A stretch of DNA of 64,000 nucleotides from Aeromonas encheleia (GTDB taxonomy: Bacteria > Pseudomonadota > Gammaproteobacteria > Enterobacterales > Aeromonadaceae), in the NCBI RefSeq assembly GCF_900637545.1, contig NZ_LR134376.1, positions 587,501-651,500 on the forward strand, read 5' to 3'. Position 1 is the first letter of the stretch. The number at the start of each line of letters is the position of its first letter. The notes under the pieces are model-generated. The model was given only the letters and a program-made list of their open reading frames with translations. It was not told the origin of the DNA and did no database searches. Shown piece after piece: positions 9,195 through 17,377 of the stretch. The translations under genes and the position numbers were made by a program.

Positions 9195-10025
9195 TCAGCG
9201 GCTGGCCAGCGGGTAGGTGAACAGGGCCAGGTGGGCGAAGTTGAACAAAAAATGCAGCAGGATGGCGACGCTCAGCCGTCCGCTGAGCTGGAACGCCAGC
9301 CCGTAGCAGGCCCCCGCCAGGGCGGCAAACAGCATCAGCAGCGGGCCTCCGGCCAGATGCGCCGCCCCGAACAGAAGGCTGGAGACCAGGAGACCGAACC
9401 AGGGCTTGCTTCGCTTCGCCACCCCTTGCTGGATCAGGCCCCGAAACAGCGCCTCCTCCGCCACACAGGTGAACAGCAGGTTGTTGAGGGCAAACAGCCA
9501 CCACCAGTGGGGCAGCCCCGGCTCGGGCCTGAGGGCGCCGAGCTGCCAGGCCGCCAGCAACAGGGCCGCCAGTGGCAGTATGAGCAGGGCCAGTGGTCGC
9601 CAGCGGATGGGGCCTCCCTGGCCGAGCAGGGTGGGCCAGGCCAGCAGCAGGCCGAAGAAGATCAGTGGCTTGTCCAGATTGAGATACAGGCTGAAGGGCA
9701 CGCTGGCGGGGCCGGCCTGCACCCGATCCAGTGCCCTGAGATTGTCAAATCCCGGCACCAGATGCAGCGTCAGGGCGATGGCCCACAGCAGCACCAGCGT
9801 CAGTGCGATGCCACGCCAGGGTTGGGGCAGGCAGGGGGTTTGCCAGGCCAGCAACAGGCCGGCGAGACTGACCAGCGCGGCGAAGGGGCTGAGGCGCCCC
9901 AGCCAGAGGGCGGTCAGCAGGGCGATCCCCAGCAGGATCAGGCCGGGTCTCGGCTGGCGGGCCAGGCAGAGCAGCACGGCCAGCGCCAGCACTCCCCAGA
10001 TCAAGGCATCGGGTAGTGGTAACAT
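9195..10025 (-). CDS. CPBP family intramembrane metalloprotease
   Basis: A polytopic membrane protein of 276 residues with the three CPBP (Abi/CAAX-protease-like) active-site motifs in its C-terminal half: EEALFRG (EExxxR), FGAAH (FxxxH) and HFLFN (HxxxN). The hydrophobic profile fits about eight membrane segments. Bacterial members process prenylated or small peptides, act in bacteriocin self-immunity, or have unknown substrates; nothing nearby identifies the substrate here. The ATG at 10023-10025 (MLPLPDALIW) follows GGAGACTCA and is preferred to a long upstream extension lacking homology features. Confidence 0.85.
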   Translation of the reverse strand: MLPLPDALIWGVLALAVLLCLARQPRPGLILLGIALLTALWLGRLSPFAALVSLAGLLLAWQTPCLPQPWRGIALTLVLLWAIALTLHLVPGFDNLRALDRVQAGPASVPFSLYLNLDKPLIFFGLLLAWPTLLGQGGPIRWRPLALLILPLAALLLAAWQLGALRPEPGLPHWWWLFALNNLLFTCVAEEALFRGLIQQGVAKRSKPWFGLLVSSLLFGAAHLAGGPLLMLFAALAGACYGLAFQLSGRLSVAILLHFLFNFAHLALFTYPLASR

Positions 10026-10151
10026 TGAGTCTCCTTGCGAGTGCGAAGGGGCGCACCTTAACGATCCCTTCCCCCTGGCACAAGGCTCGATAGACTGGTC
10101 GGATCCCTGCCGCGGTCTGTTGTGCCGCCTGTCGGCCGCTGTCTGGCCAAT

Positions 10152-10180
10152 AAAAAAGCCGGAGCAGAGGCTCCGGCTTT
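10152..10180 (-). terminator. Terminator downstream of the 98-residue protein gene
   Basis: On the minus strand, AAAGCCGGAGC-CTCT-GCTCCGGCTTTTTTA. It lies about 45 nt beyond the stop at 10221. Confidence 0.85.
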
Positions 10181-10220
10181 GGTGAGAGGTTGTGGCGCGA
10201 CTTAACGCACCCAAGCCGTA

Positions 10221-10517
10221 TTAACGGCCGGATTCGGCAATCACGCGGGCGATGATATCGGCACGCTTGGTCGCTTCCAGCTCACCCAGGGCGATGAGGC
10301 CGGCCTTGAAGATGACGTTCTTCGGCAGGCTGACGTCGTCCAGGGTGGTGATGGCTTCCACGTGCAGGCCGTTCAGGCGGCTGGCATCGCGCGGGCTCAG
10401 GTTGACCTGAGTGTTCATCACCTGCTTGCCCTTCTTCTTGGCGGGCACGGCGGCTTTCTGGCTGGATTCCTGTTCTTCGTCTTCCGGCAGTTCGTCATCA
10501 AAATCGTAAATAGACAT
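10221..10517 (-). CDS. Small acidic protein of unknown function
   Basis: A 98-residue protein I do not recognise. It has an acidic N-terminus (DFDDELPEDEEQESS), a short lysine patch (PAKKKGK), then a folded-looking region, TQVNLSPRDASRLNGLHVEA, followed by a helix-rich C-terminus. The strand-helix-helix order after residue 35 loosely resembles a ribbon-helix-helix DNA-binding fold, but that is only an inference from pattern. The ATG at 10515-10517 has an AGGA motif upstream. It follows yacL with a 52-nt gap on the same strand, so the two may be cotranscribed. Confidence 0.7.
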   Translation of the reverse strand: MSIYDFDDELPEDEEQESSQKAAVPAKKKGKQVMNTQVNLSPRDASRLNGLHVEAITTLDDVSLPKNVIFKAGLIALGELEATKRADIIARVIAESGR

Positions 10518-10569
10518 AGTCAATCCTGTTGGGTTGCAGCGGGCATGCTTGCCCGATAATAGAGGGTGA

Positions 10570-10944
10570 TCAGCCCATATCCTCATTGCGGATAAAGGCG
10601 CGCCAGGAGCCGAGCACCTGGGCAAAGTCTTCCAGTCCGCACATGGCCAGCTGCTCATCATCGTAGTAGGCGAGATCGTCGAGATCCTCATCCTGCTCGA
10701 TATTGAGGACGTTGGCCTTCACCTCCGCCTCCTCATGGGTGAGCAGCAGCGAATAGTCGCCGCCGAGCAGACGGTATTCGACACGGCTGCGGTTGGACAG
10801 CTGGTCGATGATGGAGAACAGCTCGTCGAGCTTCTCCTCATCCTTTCCCACCTCGTCGATCAGCCATTGACCTATGGCTTCATGGCCCATGGAGAACCGG
10901 GCGCGATAGCCACCGAACGGGTCGCGGCGAAATTCATAGTCCAT
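10570..10944 (-). CDS. yacL: YacL family (UPF0231) protein
   Basis: A 124-residue acidic cytoplasmic protein matching E. coli YacL by its start (MDYEFRRD), the early SMGHEAIGQW block, and the C-terminal YYDDEQLAMCGLEDFAQVLGSWRAFI. Function unknown. The ATG at 10942-10944 fits the family N-terminus; an in-frame ATG 12 nt upstream (10956) would add MDPV. It is divergent from the cdaR locus. Confidence 0.85.
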   Translation of the reverse strand: MDYEFRRDPFGGYRARFSMGHEAIGQWLIDEVGKDEEKLDELFSIIDQLSNRSRVEYRLLGGDYSLLLTHEEAEVKANVLNIEQDEDLDDLAYYDDEQLAMCGLEDFAQVLGSWRAFIRNEDMG

Positions 10945-11089
10945 AACGGGATCCATATCGAAAGGACGGGGCCATCACCAGGGGACTGGGCCTGCGCCAA
11001 ATCCGTGATCCATGGTGGGCACACCTGGGGTAAAGTGGCCTATTCTAGCGATCCCCCCCTCGCTTGTCTTGATGATGTGGCATCTTTGC

Positions 11090-11361
11090 GCGGCCACCTC
11101 AGCTTTTTGCCCGGAGAGACCATGCAGTTAAATGACCCCCTGGCCCGGCAGATCGTCAGCCGGGCGATGAAGATCCTCTCGTTTTCGGTCAACCTGATGG
11201 ATGAATACGCCGTCTCAGCATCGCCTGCGGCTACCTCAGCTTTTTACCCGGAGAGCCCATGCAGCTAAATGATACCCTGGCCCGGCAGATCGTCAGCCGG
11301 GCGATGAAGATCCTCTCGTTCTCGGTCAACGTGATGGATGAACGCGGCCTCATCATCGCCT
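11090..11361 (+). repeat. Tandem direct repeat duplicating the cdaR 5' end
   Basis: Two adjacent units, 11090-11226 (137 bp) and 11227-11361 (135 bp). In the first 116 bp I count 8 mismatches, about 93% identity. Each unit carries the same leader, the ribosome-binding region CCCGGAGAG, an ATG and the first codons of cdaR. Unit 1 has two extra bases (TA after GATGAA at 11205), which shifts its frame. Confidence 0.9.
11122..11268 (+). pseudogene. Truncated duplicate of the cdaR N-terminus
   Basis: Starts MQLNDPLARQIVSRAMKILS with the same upstream GGAGAG as the real cdaR and follows the cdaR sequence for about 28 codons. It then leaves frame after a 2-nt insertion and stops at 11266-11268, inside the start of the true gene. 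The 48-residue product lacks nearly all of the sensor domain. It may still be translated as an upstream open reading frame, since it overlaps the true cdaR start by 10 nt. Confidence 0.8.
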
Positions 11362-12374
11362 CAGGCAATCCGGAGCGGTTGCACCAGCGCCACGAGGGGG
11401 CCGTGCTGGCGCTGACCGAGAACCGGGTGGTGGAGATCAGCGAGGCCACCGCCCAGCAGCTCAAGGGGGTGCGGCCCGGCATCAACCTGCCTATCGCCTA
11501 TCAGGGGGAGCTGCTCGGGGTCATCGGCATCTCGGGGGATCCGGAGGAAGTGCGCGCTTACGCCGAGCTGGTGCGGATGACCGCCGAGCTGATCCTGGAG
11601 CAGGCGGCGCTGACCGAGCAACTGCAGTGGGACAAGCGCCACAAGGAGGAGCTGGTGCTGCAGCTCATCCGCGGCGAGGGGCGGGTCGATCAGCTGCAGC
11701 AGGCGGCCCGCTTCCTCGAGCTGGATCTGGCCCAGCCTCGGGTGGTGGCCGTGCTGACGCTGGAGGAGGCCGATCCCGCCCGGCTACGGGAGCTGGTGCA
11801 TCTGCTGGAGTACCCGGAGCGGGACAACCTGGTGGCCATCAACGGCCTGGACGAGATAGTGGTGCTCAAGCCGGCCCAGCTCAGCGACGGCGTCTGGCAA
11901 TCGGCGCAGGAGCGCAGCCGCATCAAGCAGCTGCTGGCCCGCATTCCCCATTTCAAGGTGCGCATCGGGGTGGGTGATTACTTCGCCGGGATCGACGGCC
12001 TGGCCCGCTCCTACCAGACCGCCCGCGACACCCTGCGCCGTGGCATGCGCCAGGCGCCGCGCAAACAGGTCTACTTCTTCGAGGATTACCGGCTACCGGT
12101 GCTGCTCGGCAGTCTGGCGGACTCCTGGCAGGCTGATCAGCTGCGGGCTCCCCTGCTCAGGCTGGCGCAAGAGGATGCAAAGGGAACGCTGCAAAAGACG
12201 CTGCGCCAATATTTCTTGCAGGATTGTGATCTGCATCCCTGTGCCGATGCCTTGTTCATTCATCCCAATACCCTGCGTTACCGGCTGACCCGGATAGAGC
12301 AGATAACAGGGTTAAATTTCAACAAGTTAGATGACAAGTTCCTGCTCTATCTCGGGCTCAATCTCGACGGTTGA
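11259..12374 (+). CDS. cdaR: CdaR family sugar-diacid/glycerate-responsive activator
   Basis: Transcription activator for D-glucarate, D-galactarate and D-glycerate use. The 371-residue protein has the putative sugar-diacid recognition domain at about 1-135 (starting MQLNDTLARQIVSRAM) and ends in a PucR/CdaR-type helix-turn-helix (CADALFIHPNTLRYRLTRIEQITG, about 330-355). It precedes a GntP-type permease and glycerate kinase, the expected targets. The ribosome-binding site is GGAGAG, 6-7 nt before the ATG. A broken copy of its 5' end lies directly upstream. Confidence 0.92.
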   Translation: MQLNDTLARQIVSRAMKILSFSVNVMDERGLIIASGNPERLHQRHEGAVLALTENRVVEISEATAQQLKGVRPGINLPIAYQGELLGVIGISGDPEEVRAYAELVRMTAELILEQAALTEQLQWDKRHKEELVLQLIRGEGRVDQLQQAARFLELDLAQPRVVAVLTLEEADPARLRELVHLLEYPERDNLVAINGLDEIVVLKPAQLSDGVWQSAQERSRIKQLLARIPHFKVRIGVGDYFAGIDGLARSYQTARDTLRRGMRQAPRKQVYFFEDYRLPVLLGSLADSWQADQLRAPLLRLAQEDAKGTLQKTLRQYFLQDCDLHPCADALFIHPNTLRYRLTRIEQITGLNFNKLDDKFLLYLGLNLDG

Positions 12375-12392
12375 TTTGTTCATATGAACAAA
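12375..12392. promoter_or_regulatory. 18-bp perfect palindrome, candidate operator
   Basis: TTTGTTCATATGAACAAA is perfectly self-complementary and starts directly after the cdaR stop codon, about 100 bp before the permease gene. A perfect site of this length suits a dimeric regulator; CdaR is the obvious local candidate but this is an inference. Confidence 0.55.
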
Positions 12393-12410
12393 AAGTGACG
12401 ATATGAAAAC

Positions 12411-12440
12411 GAAAGCTTTGGCTTTTCGGCCAAAGCTTTC
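12411..12440. promoter_or_regulatory. 12-bp inverted repeat hairpin before the permease gene
   Basis: GAAAGCTTTGGC, loop TTTTCG, GCCAAAGCTTTC. There is no T-tract after it, so it is not a standard intrinsic terminator. It could be an operator, an mRNA-stabilising hairpin or part of a leader. Confidence 0.55.
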
Positions 12441-12493
12441 CGACCCGGGATCACCATAATGGCCACCACTTACTCCCACTCAAGGTGCCCGTC

Positions 12494-13756
12494 ATGATCC
12501 CTGTATCCGCGCTCGGTGCTCTCGCTGCGCTCTCCATCGCCATCTTCCTCATCCTGAAGAAGGTGCCGCCCGCTTACGGCATGATCGTCGGTGCCCTGGC
12601 CGGTGGCCTGATCGGCGGAGCCGACCTGACCCAGACCGTCGCCCTGATGATCGGCGGCGCCCAGGGGATCACCACCGCCGTGATGCGGATCCTGGCGGCC
12701 GGCGTGCTGGCCGGCGTGCTGATCGAATCCGGTGCGGCCACCACCATCGCCGAGACCATCGTCAAGAAGCTCGGTGAGACCCGCGCCCTGCTGGCGCTGG
12801 CGCTGGCCACCCTGATCCTGACCGCGGTCGGCGTGTTCGTGGACGTGGCCGTCATCACTGTCGCCCCCATCGCCCTGGCCATCGCTCGCCGTGCCGACCT
12901 CTCCAAGGCCGCCATCCTGCTGGCCATGATAGGTGGCGGCAAGGCGGGCAACGTCATGTCCCCCAACCCGAACGCCATCGCCGCGTCCGACGCCTTCCAC
13001 CTGCCGCTCACCTCGGTGATGGCGGCCGGCATCATCCCGGGCCTGTTCGGTCTGGTGATGGCCTACTGGCTGGCCAAGCGCCTCAACAACAAGGGCAGCA
13101 AGGTCGCCGCCGACGAGGTGGTGAGCTTTGACGGTGCCCAGCTGCCCGGCTTCCTGGCCGCCATCAGCGCGCCCCTGGTCGCCATCCTGCTGCTGGCCCT
13201 GCGCCCGCTGGCCGGCATAGTCGTGGACCCGCTCATCGCCCTGCCGCTCGGCGGCCTGGTCGGCGCCCTGATGATGGGCAAGTTCAGCAAGGTGAACCAG
13301 TTTGCGGTCTCCGGTCTGGCCCGCATGGCGCCGGTGGCCATCATGCTGCTGGGCACCGGTACCCTGGCGGGCATCATCGCCAACTCCGGTCTGAAGGATG
13401 TGCTGATCAGCGGCCTGACCGCCTCCGGTCTGCCCTCCTACCTGCTGGCCCCCATCTCCGGCGCCCTGATGTCGCTGGCGACCGCCTCGACCACAGCCGG
13501 TACCGTGGTGGCCTCCAACGTGTTCAGCTCGACCCTGATCGAACTCGGCATCACCAGCCTGGCCGGCGCCGCCATGATCCACGCCGGTGCCACCGTGTTT
13601 GACCACATGCCGCACGGCTCCTTCTTCCATGCCACCGGGGGCAGCGTCCACATGGGCGTGAGCGAGCGTCTGAAGCTCATCCCCTACGAAACTGCCGTCG
13701 GTCTGACCATTGCAGCCGTCTCCACCCTGATGTTTGGCGTGTTTGGTCTCGCCTAA
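12494..13756 (+). CDS. GntP family permease, probably glycerate/sugar acid uptake
   Basis: A polytopic inner-membrane proton symporter of 420 residues, GntP family (start MIPVSALGALAALSIAIFLI; conserved GGGKAGNVMSPNPNAIAASDAF region and SGALMSLATASTTAGTVVAS near the end). Family members carry gluconate and related sugar acids. Since it lies between cdaR and a glycerate kinase, glycerate or a diacid breakdown product is the likely substrate. The ATG at 12494 has an AAGG motif at 12482-12485; an in-frame GTG at 12485 overlaps that motif. The kinase gene begins 9 nt after the stop. Confidence 0.88.
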   Translation: MIPVSALGALAALSIAIFLILKKVPPAYGMIVGALAGGLIGGADLTQTVALMIGGAQGITTAVMRILAAGVLAGVLIESGAATTIAETIVKKLGETRALLALALATLILTAVGVFVDVAVITVAPIALAIARRADLSKAAILLAMIGGGKAGNVMSPNPNAIAASDAFHLPLTSVMAAGIIPGLFGLVMAYWLAKRLNNKGSKVAADEVVSFDGAQLPGFLAAISAPLVAILLLALRPLAGIVVDPLIALPLGGLVGALMMGKFSKVNQFAVSGLARMAPVAIMLLGTGTLAGIIANSGLKDVLISGLTASGLPSYLLAPISGALMSLATASTTAGTVVASNVFSSTLIELGITSLAGAAMIHAGATVFDHMPHGSFFHATGGSVHMGVSERLKLIPYETAVGLTIAAVSTLMFGVFGLA

Positions 13757-13765
13757 GGAACTGAT

Positions 13766-14899
13766 ATGAAAATTGTTATCGCACCAGATTCATTCAAGGA
13801 GAGCCTGAGCGCCATGGCGGTGGCCGATGCCATCGAGGCCGGTTTCAAGCAGATATTGCCCGATGCCACCTACATCAAGCTGCCCATGGCCGATGGCGGC
13901 GAGGGTACGGTACAGTCGCTGATCGACGCCACCGGTGGTCGCATCCTGCCGGTCGAAGTGACGGCACCGCTCGGCAACAAGGTACAGGGCTTCGTCGGCC
14001 TGCTGGGGGATGGCGAGCGGGCCATCATCGAGATGGCGGCGGCCTCCGGCCTGCACCTGGTGGCACCGGAGCGGCGCAACCCGCTGCTCACCTCCAGCTG
14101 GGGCACGGGTGAGCTGATCCTGGCGGCGCTGGAGATGGGGGTGACCCACCTCATCCTCGGCATCGGTGGCAGCGCCACCAATGACGGCGGTGCCGGCATG
14201 ATCCAGGCGCTCGGCGGCCAGCTGCTCAAGGCCGATGGCAGCCCCATCGCCCTGGGCGGCGGGGCCTTGAGTGAGTTGGCGCGCATCGATCTGAGCGGGC
14301 TGGATCCGCGCCTGGCCGGTCTCACCATAGAGGTGGCCTGTGACGTGGACAACCCGCTGTGCGGCCCGAAAGGCGCCTCCGCCGTGTTCGGCCCGCAGAA
14401 GGGGGCGACCCCGGAGATGGTGGCCCAGCTGGACGCCAATCTGGCCCACTATGCGGACTGCATCGAGCAGGCCCTCGGCAAACAGGTGAAGGCCATTCCG
14501 GGGGCGGGCGCCGCCGGTGGCATGGGCGCCGCCCTGGTGGGGCTGCTGGGCGCCGAGCTCAAGCCCGGCATCCAGATCGTCATCGAGGCGTTGAAGCTGG
14601 CCGAGGCGGTGGCCGATGCGGATCTGGTCATCACCGGCGAGGGGCGGATCGACAGCCAGACCATCCACGGCAAGACTCCCATCGGGGTGGCGCGCTGCGC
14701 CAAGCAGTTCGGCAAGCCGGTGATCGGCATATCCGGTTGTATCACCGACGATTACGGCGTGGTGCACGAGCACGGCCTGGACGCGGTGTTTGCCGTGGTC
14801 AACCGCGCCATGTCCCTGCCGGAGGCGCTGGCGACCGCCACCACCAACCTGCAGCTCACGGCCCGCAACGTCGCGGCCCTCTATATGCTGCGCAACTAA
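13766..14899 (+). CDS. garK: Glycerate 2-kinase (GarK/GlxK family)
   Basis: Phosphorylates D-glycerate to 2-phosphoglycerate with ATP, feeding it to lower glycolysis. The 377-residue protein starts [23 protein letters not shown], the family signature, with [40 protein letters not shown] and [21 protein letters not shown]. The length matches type II (GarK/GlxK) kinases. It is the last gene of a cdaR-permease-kinase unit; whether glycerate comes from outside or from galactarate/glucarate cannot be told here, since no dehydratase or aldolase is nearby. Confidence 0.93.
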   Translation: MKIVIAPDSFKESLSAMAVADAIEAGFKQILPDATYIKLPMADGGEGTVQSLIDATGGRILPVEVTAPLGNKVQGFVGLLGDGERAIIEMAAASGLHLVAPERRNPLLTSSWGTGELILAALEMGVTHLILGIGGSATNDGGAGMIQALGGQLLKADGSPIALGGGALSELARIDLSGLDPRLAGLTIEVACDVDNPLCGPKGASAVFGPQKGATPEMVAQLDANLAHYADCIEQALGKQVKAIPGAGAAGGMGAALVGLLGAELKPGIQIVIEALKLAEAVADADLVITGEGRIDSQTIHGKTPIGVARCAKQFGKPVIGISGCITDDYGVVHEHGLDAVFAVVNRAMSLPEALATATTNLQLTARNVAALYMLRN

Positions 14900-14910
14900 C
14901 CCCTCTTCTG

Positions 14911-14929
14911 GCCGGTGCAGGGCACCGGC
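14911..14929 (+). other. Hairpin after garK
   Basis: GCCGGTGC-AGG-GCACCGGC, a perfect 8-bp stem 12 nt past the garK stop, without a T-run. It may protect the 3' end of the mRNA ahead of the terminator at 14993. Confidence 0.5.
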
Positions 14930-14992
14930 CACCCTCTGCCCCGTGTAGCGGATGTGGTTGCTTGCCTGCTGGCAGACCCTCTGACGCACCTT

Positions 14993-15016
14993 GCCGATCC
15001 CTGGATCGGCTTTTTT
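14993..15016 (+). terminator. garK operon terminator
   Basis: GCCGATCC-CT-GGATCGGC followed by TTTTTT. Confidence 0.87.
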
Positions 15017-15123
15017 CATTTTCATTATCTCGCTGTCTTTTATATGGTTCTTGTATTCTGCCCGTCTGCTTTACGGCATAGTGATCCCCCCCATACTGAG
15101 GGGCAACGTGCGAGGAGCAACCC

Positions 15124-15687
15124 ATGATCTTGCTGACCCTGGGGGTAGTGCTATTTACCCTGATCCACCTCTATCCCTGCTTCGCCGTGGCCCACCGTGC
15201 CCGCCTGCGCGACCGGCTGGGAGTGCAGCGCTACAAGGGACTCTTCTCGCTGCTGGTGTTCGTCGCCATCGCCTGCATCCTCGCTGGCTGGCGCAGCGCC
15301 AGCCCCATGCCACTCTATTTTCTGCCCGCCTGGGGCCCGGCCCTGGCGATGGGGCTGATGCCCGTCGCACTGATCCTGCTCTGTGCCGGGCAGGGGGCCA
15401 ACTACTTCCGGCGCTGGCTGGTGCACCCCCAGCTCATCGGTACCCTGCTGTGGGCTGGGGCTCATTTGACTGTGAACAGCGAGGCGCGCTCCCTGGTGCT
15501 GTTCGGAGGCGTGGGAATATGGGCCCTGGTCAGCATCGTCTGGATTTCGGTGCGGGACTGGCAGCAGAAACTGCGCCCGGCGGCGAGCTGGCAGGGAACG
15601 GGGATCTGCGTGGGGGTGGGGCTGGCGCTCACGGCGTTGCTCATCTTCTGGGGCCACGGTTGGCTGACGGGCATAGCGCTGCACTGA
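15124..15687 (+). CDS. NnrU family membrane protein
   Basis: A 187-residue polytopic membrane protein with the NnrU-family layout: an N-terminal hydrophobic helix with HLYPCFAVAHRARLRDRLG, then RRWLVHPQLIGTLLWAGAHLTVNSEARSLVLFG, where the conserved His residues lie. NnrU was first found near nitric oxide/nitrite reduction genes in Rhodobacter; in plants a related protein acts in carotenoid isomerisation. The role here is not shown by context. It has its own position between the garK terminator and a glutathione peroxidase gene. Confidence 0.75.
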   Translation: MILLTLGVVLFTLIHLYPCFAVAHRARLRDRLGVQRYKGLFSLLVFVAIACILAGWRSASPMPLYFLPAWGPALAMGLMPVALILLCAGQGANYFRRWLVHPQLIGTLLWAGAHLTVNSEARSLVLFGGVGIWALVSIVWISVRDWQQKLRPAASWQGTGICVGVGLALTALLIFWGHGWLTGIALH

Positions 15688-15752
15688 GCATGAAATGAAC
15701 CGGAGCCGCGGCGGATACGTATGCTATTCATCTGTTCAAAAGGAGTTGCCCG

Positions 15753-16289
15753 ATGAAATGGTTCACTCTGTTGTTATTGCTCGGCGCAGGCCAGGCGCTG
15801 GCCGCCTGCCCCGACTACTTCAATGTGGAGCAACGGGAGCTCAACAGCACCCAGCGCCATAACCTCTGCCAGCTGACCGAGGGCAAGGTGGTGCTGGTGG
15901 TCAACACCGCCTCCTACTGCGGCTATCGCGGCCAGTTCCGGGATCTGGAGTCGCTCTACCAGAGCTACAAGGATAAGGGGCTGATCATCCTGGGTTTTCC
16001 ATCCAATGACTTCTGGCAGGAGGCGGGGGATGAGGGCAAGACCGCCACTGTCTGCCGCCGTGACTACGGCGTGACCTTTCCCATGTTCAACCGGATCGCC
16101 GTGCGCGGATCCGATGCCAGCCCCCTGTATAAGGGGCTCGCGGCCGCCGCCGGTGGCGACGCTCCCGGCTGGAACTTCCACAAGTACCTGATCGGGCGTG
16201 ATGGCAAGCTGATCGCGAGCTATGGCGCCAGCCAGAATCCGGGTGCGGATCCCCTGCTCGCCGCGGTGAAGCAGGCGCTCGGCCGCTAG
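15753..16289 (+). CDS. Secreted glutathione peroxidase-like thiol peroxidase
   Basis: A 178-residue glutathione-peroxidase family enzyme with a signal peptide (MKWFTLLLLLGAGQALA), so probably periplasmic. The peroxidatic cysteine is Cys56 in NTASYCGYRGQF; the usual FPCNQF motif is FPSNDF here, but a later cysteine (Cys101 in TVCRRDYGVTFP) sits where the resolving cysteine of thioredoxin-dependent members lies. The C-terminal GWNFHKYLIGRDG holds the conserved Trp/Asn. It likely reduces H2O2 or lipid hydroperoxides with a periplasmic thiol partner. Confidence 0.85.
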   Translation: MKWFTLLLLLGAGQALAACPDYFNVEQRELNSTQRHNLCQLTEGKVVLVVNTASYCGYRGQFRDLESLYQSYKDKGLIILGFPSNDFWQEAGDEGKTATVCRRDYGVTFPMFNRIAVRGSDASPLYKGLAAAAGGDAPGWNFHKYLIGRDGKLIASYGASQNPGADPLLAAVKQALGR

Positions 16290-16344
16290 GCCTCACCGGA
16301 CTACTCTGGAATAATGGCGGCAGGCCCCTCTATCTGGTAACCCC

Positions 16345-17301
16345 GTGCTGCAACGCCTCCCCCAAATGCTGATCTTCGATGCCCTGGTCCGTGAACAGGG
16401 CATCTCCGCCGCCGCGCGCCGGCTCGGCGTCTCCAAGTCCCACATCAGCAAGCAACTGGCGCTGCTGGAGGCCGCGCTCGGTGCCCAGCTGGTGCAGCGC
16501 ACCACCCGCCGCTTCTCCCTGACCGAACTCGGCCAGGAGTATGCCCGCCACTGCCGCGCCCTGGTGGCGGTGGCGCAGGAGGCGGATTCCATGGTGGCGG
16601 AGCGGCGTGGCAAGGTGAGTGGCGTCCTGCACCTGGGGGTTGGTCAGTCCTTTGGCCGGCTGCACGTGATCCCGCGCCTCAAGGCGTTCCAGGATCGCTA
16701 CCCCGAGCTGGAGCTGGAGGTCTCCCTGTTCGATCACCGCACCAACCTGGTGGATGAGGGGCTGGATCTCTGGATCACCACCTATGAGGACAAGCCGGAG
16801 GCGCTGGTGGGGCAGCGGCTGGCAGACATCGGCTTCGTGCTGGTGGCCTCGCCGGACTATCTGCTGAGCCACGGTACCCCGCTGCACCCGAAGGAGCTGG
16901 CCCAGCACAACTGCATCACCTACCAGAGCCGGGAGCGGCGCTACCACGAGTGGTCGTTCCGTCAGGGCAAGGAGCGCCAGACGGTGCAGGTGGCGGGCAA
17001 CTACCGGGTGGATCTGGCGGAGGCGGTGCGGGATGCGGCCTTGGCCGGGCTCGGCATCGCCTATGTCGCCAACTACCTGCTGGACAAGGAGTTGCAGTCC
17101 GGCCAGCTCATCCCCCTGCTGCCCCAATGGCGGCCGAACCAGAAGATGGCGGTGCACGCCGTCTATGTCAGGCGCGAGCATCTGGATCCGAAGATCCGGC
17201 TGTTCATCGACTTTCTCAAGGAGAGCTTCGGCCCAGACCCCTATTGGGAGCAGCGGCTTGCTCCCTGGCTCGGCGGTAAATTGTCCGGCACAAGGGAATG
17301 A
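16345..17301 (+). CDS. LysR family transcriptional regulator
   Basis: A 318-residue LysR-type regulator with an N-terminal winged helix-turn-helix (GISAAARRLGVSKSHISKQLALLEAALGAQLVQRTTRRFSLTELG, about 18-62) and a CrgA-like substrate-binding domain with the NYRVDLAEAVRDAALAGLGIAYV block. The start is a GTG at 16345 (MLQRLPQMLIF). Neither neighbour (gpx upstream on the same strand, nupC downstream) is divergently arranged, so the target is unknown. Confidence 0.88.
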   Translation: MLQRLPQMLIFDALVREQGISAAARRLGVSKSHISKQLALLEAALGAQLVQRTTRRFSLTELGQEYARHCRALVAVAQEADSMVAERRGKVSGVLHLGVGQSFGRLHVIPRLKAFQDRYPELELEVSLFDHRTNLVDEGLDLWITTYEDKPEALVGQRLADIGFVLVASPDYLLSHGTPLHPKELAQHNCITYQSRERRYHEWSFRQGKERQTVQVAGNYRVDLAEAVRDAALAGLGIAYVANYLLDKELQSGQLIPLLPQWRPNQKMAVHAVYVRREHLDPKIRLFIDFLKESFGPDPYWEQRLAPWLGGKLSGTRE

Positions 17302-17377
17302 TCGTTTCTGTATAAAAACACTGGCTTTCCGCTGATACTAAAATCTAGCCAAATCAGCCAGTTGCCGCAACCGGTGT

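Noticed and set aside
11122..11268. Unit 1 of the cdaR duplication as a functional small gene
   Set aside because: Its frame leaves the CdaR sequence after ~28 codons and the rest is translated leader of unit 2; listed as a pseudogene, though translation as an upstream frame stays possible.
14915..15127. 70-codon frame after garK
   Set aside because: It spans the garK terminator and overlaps the next gene start; no ribosome-binding site.
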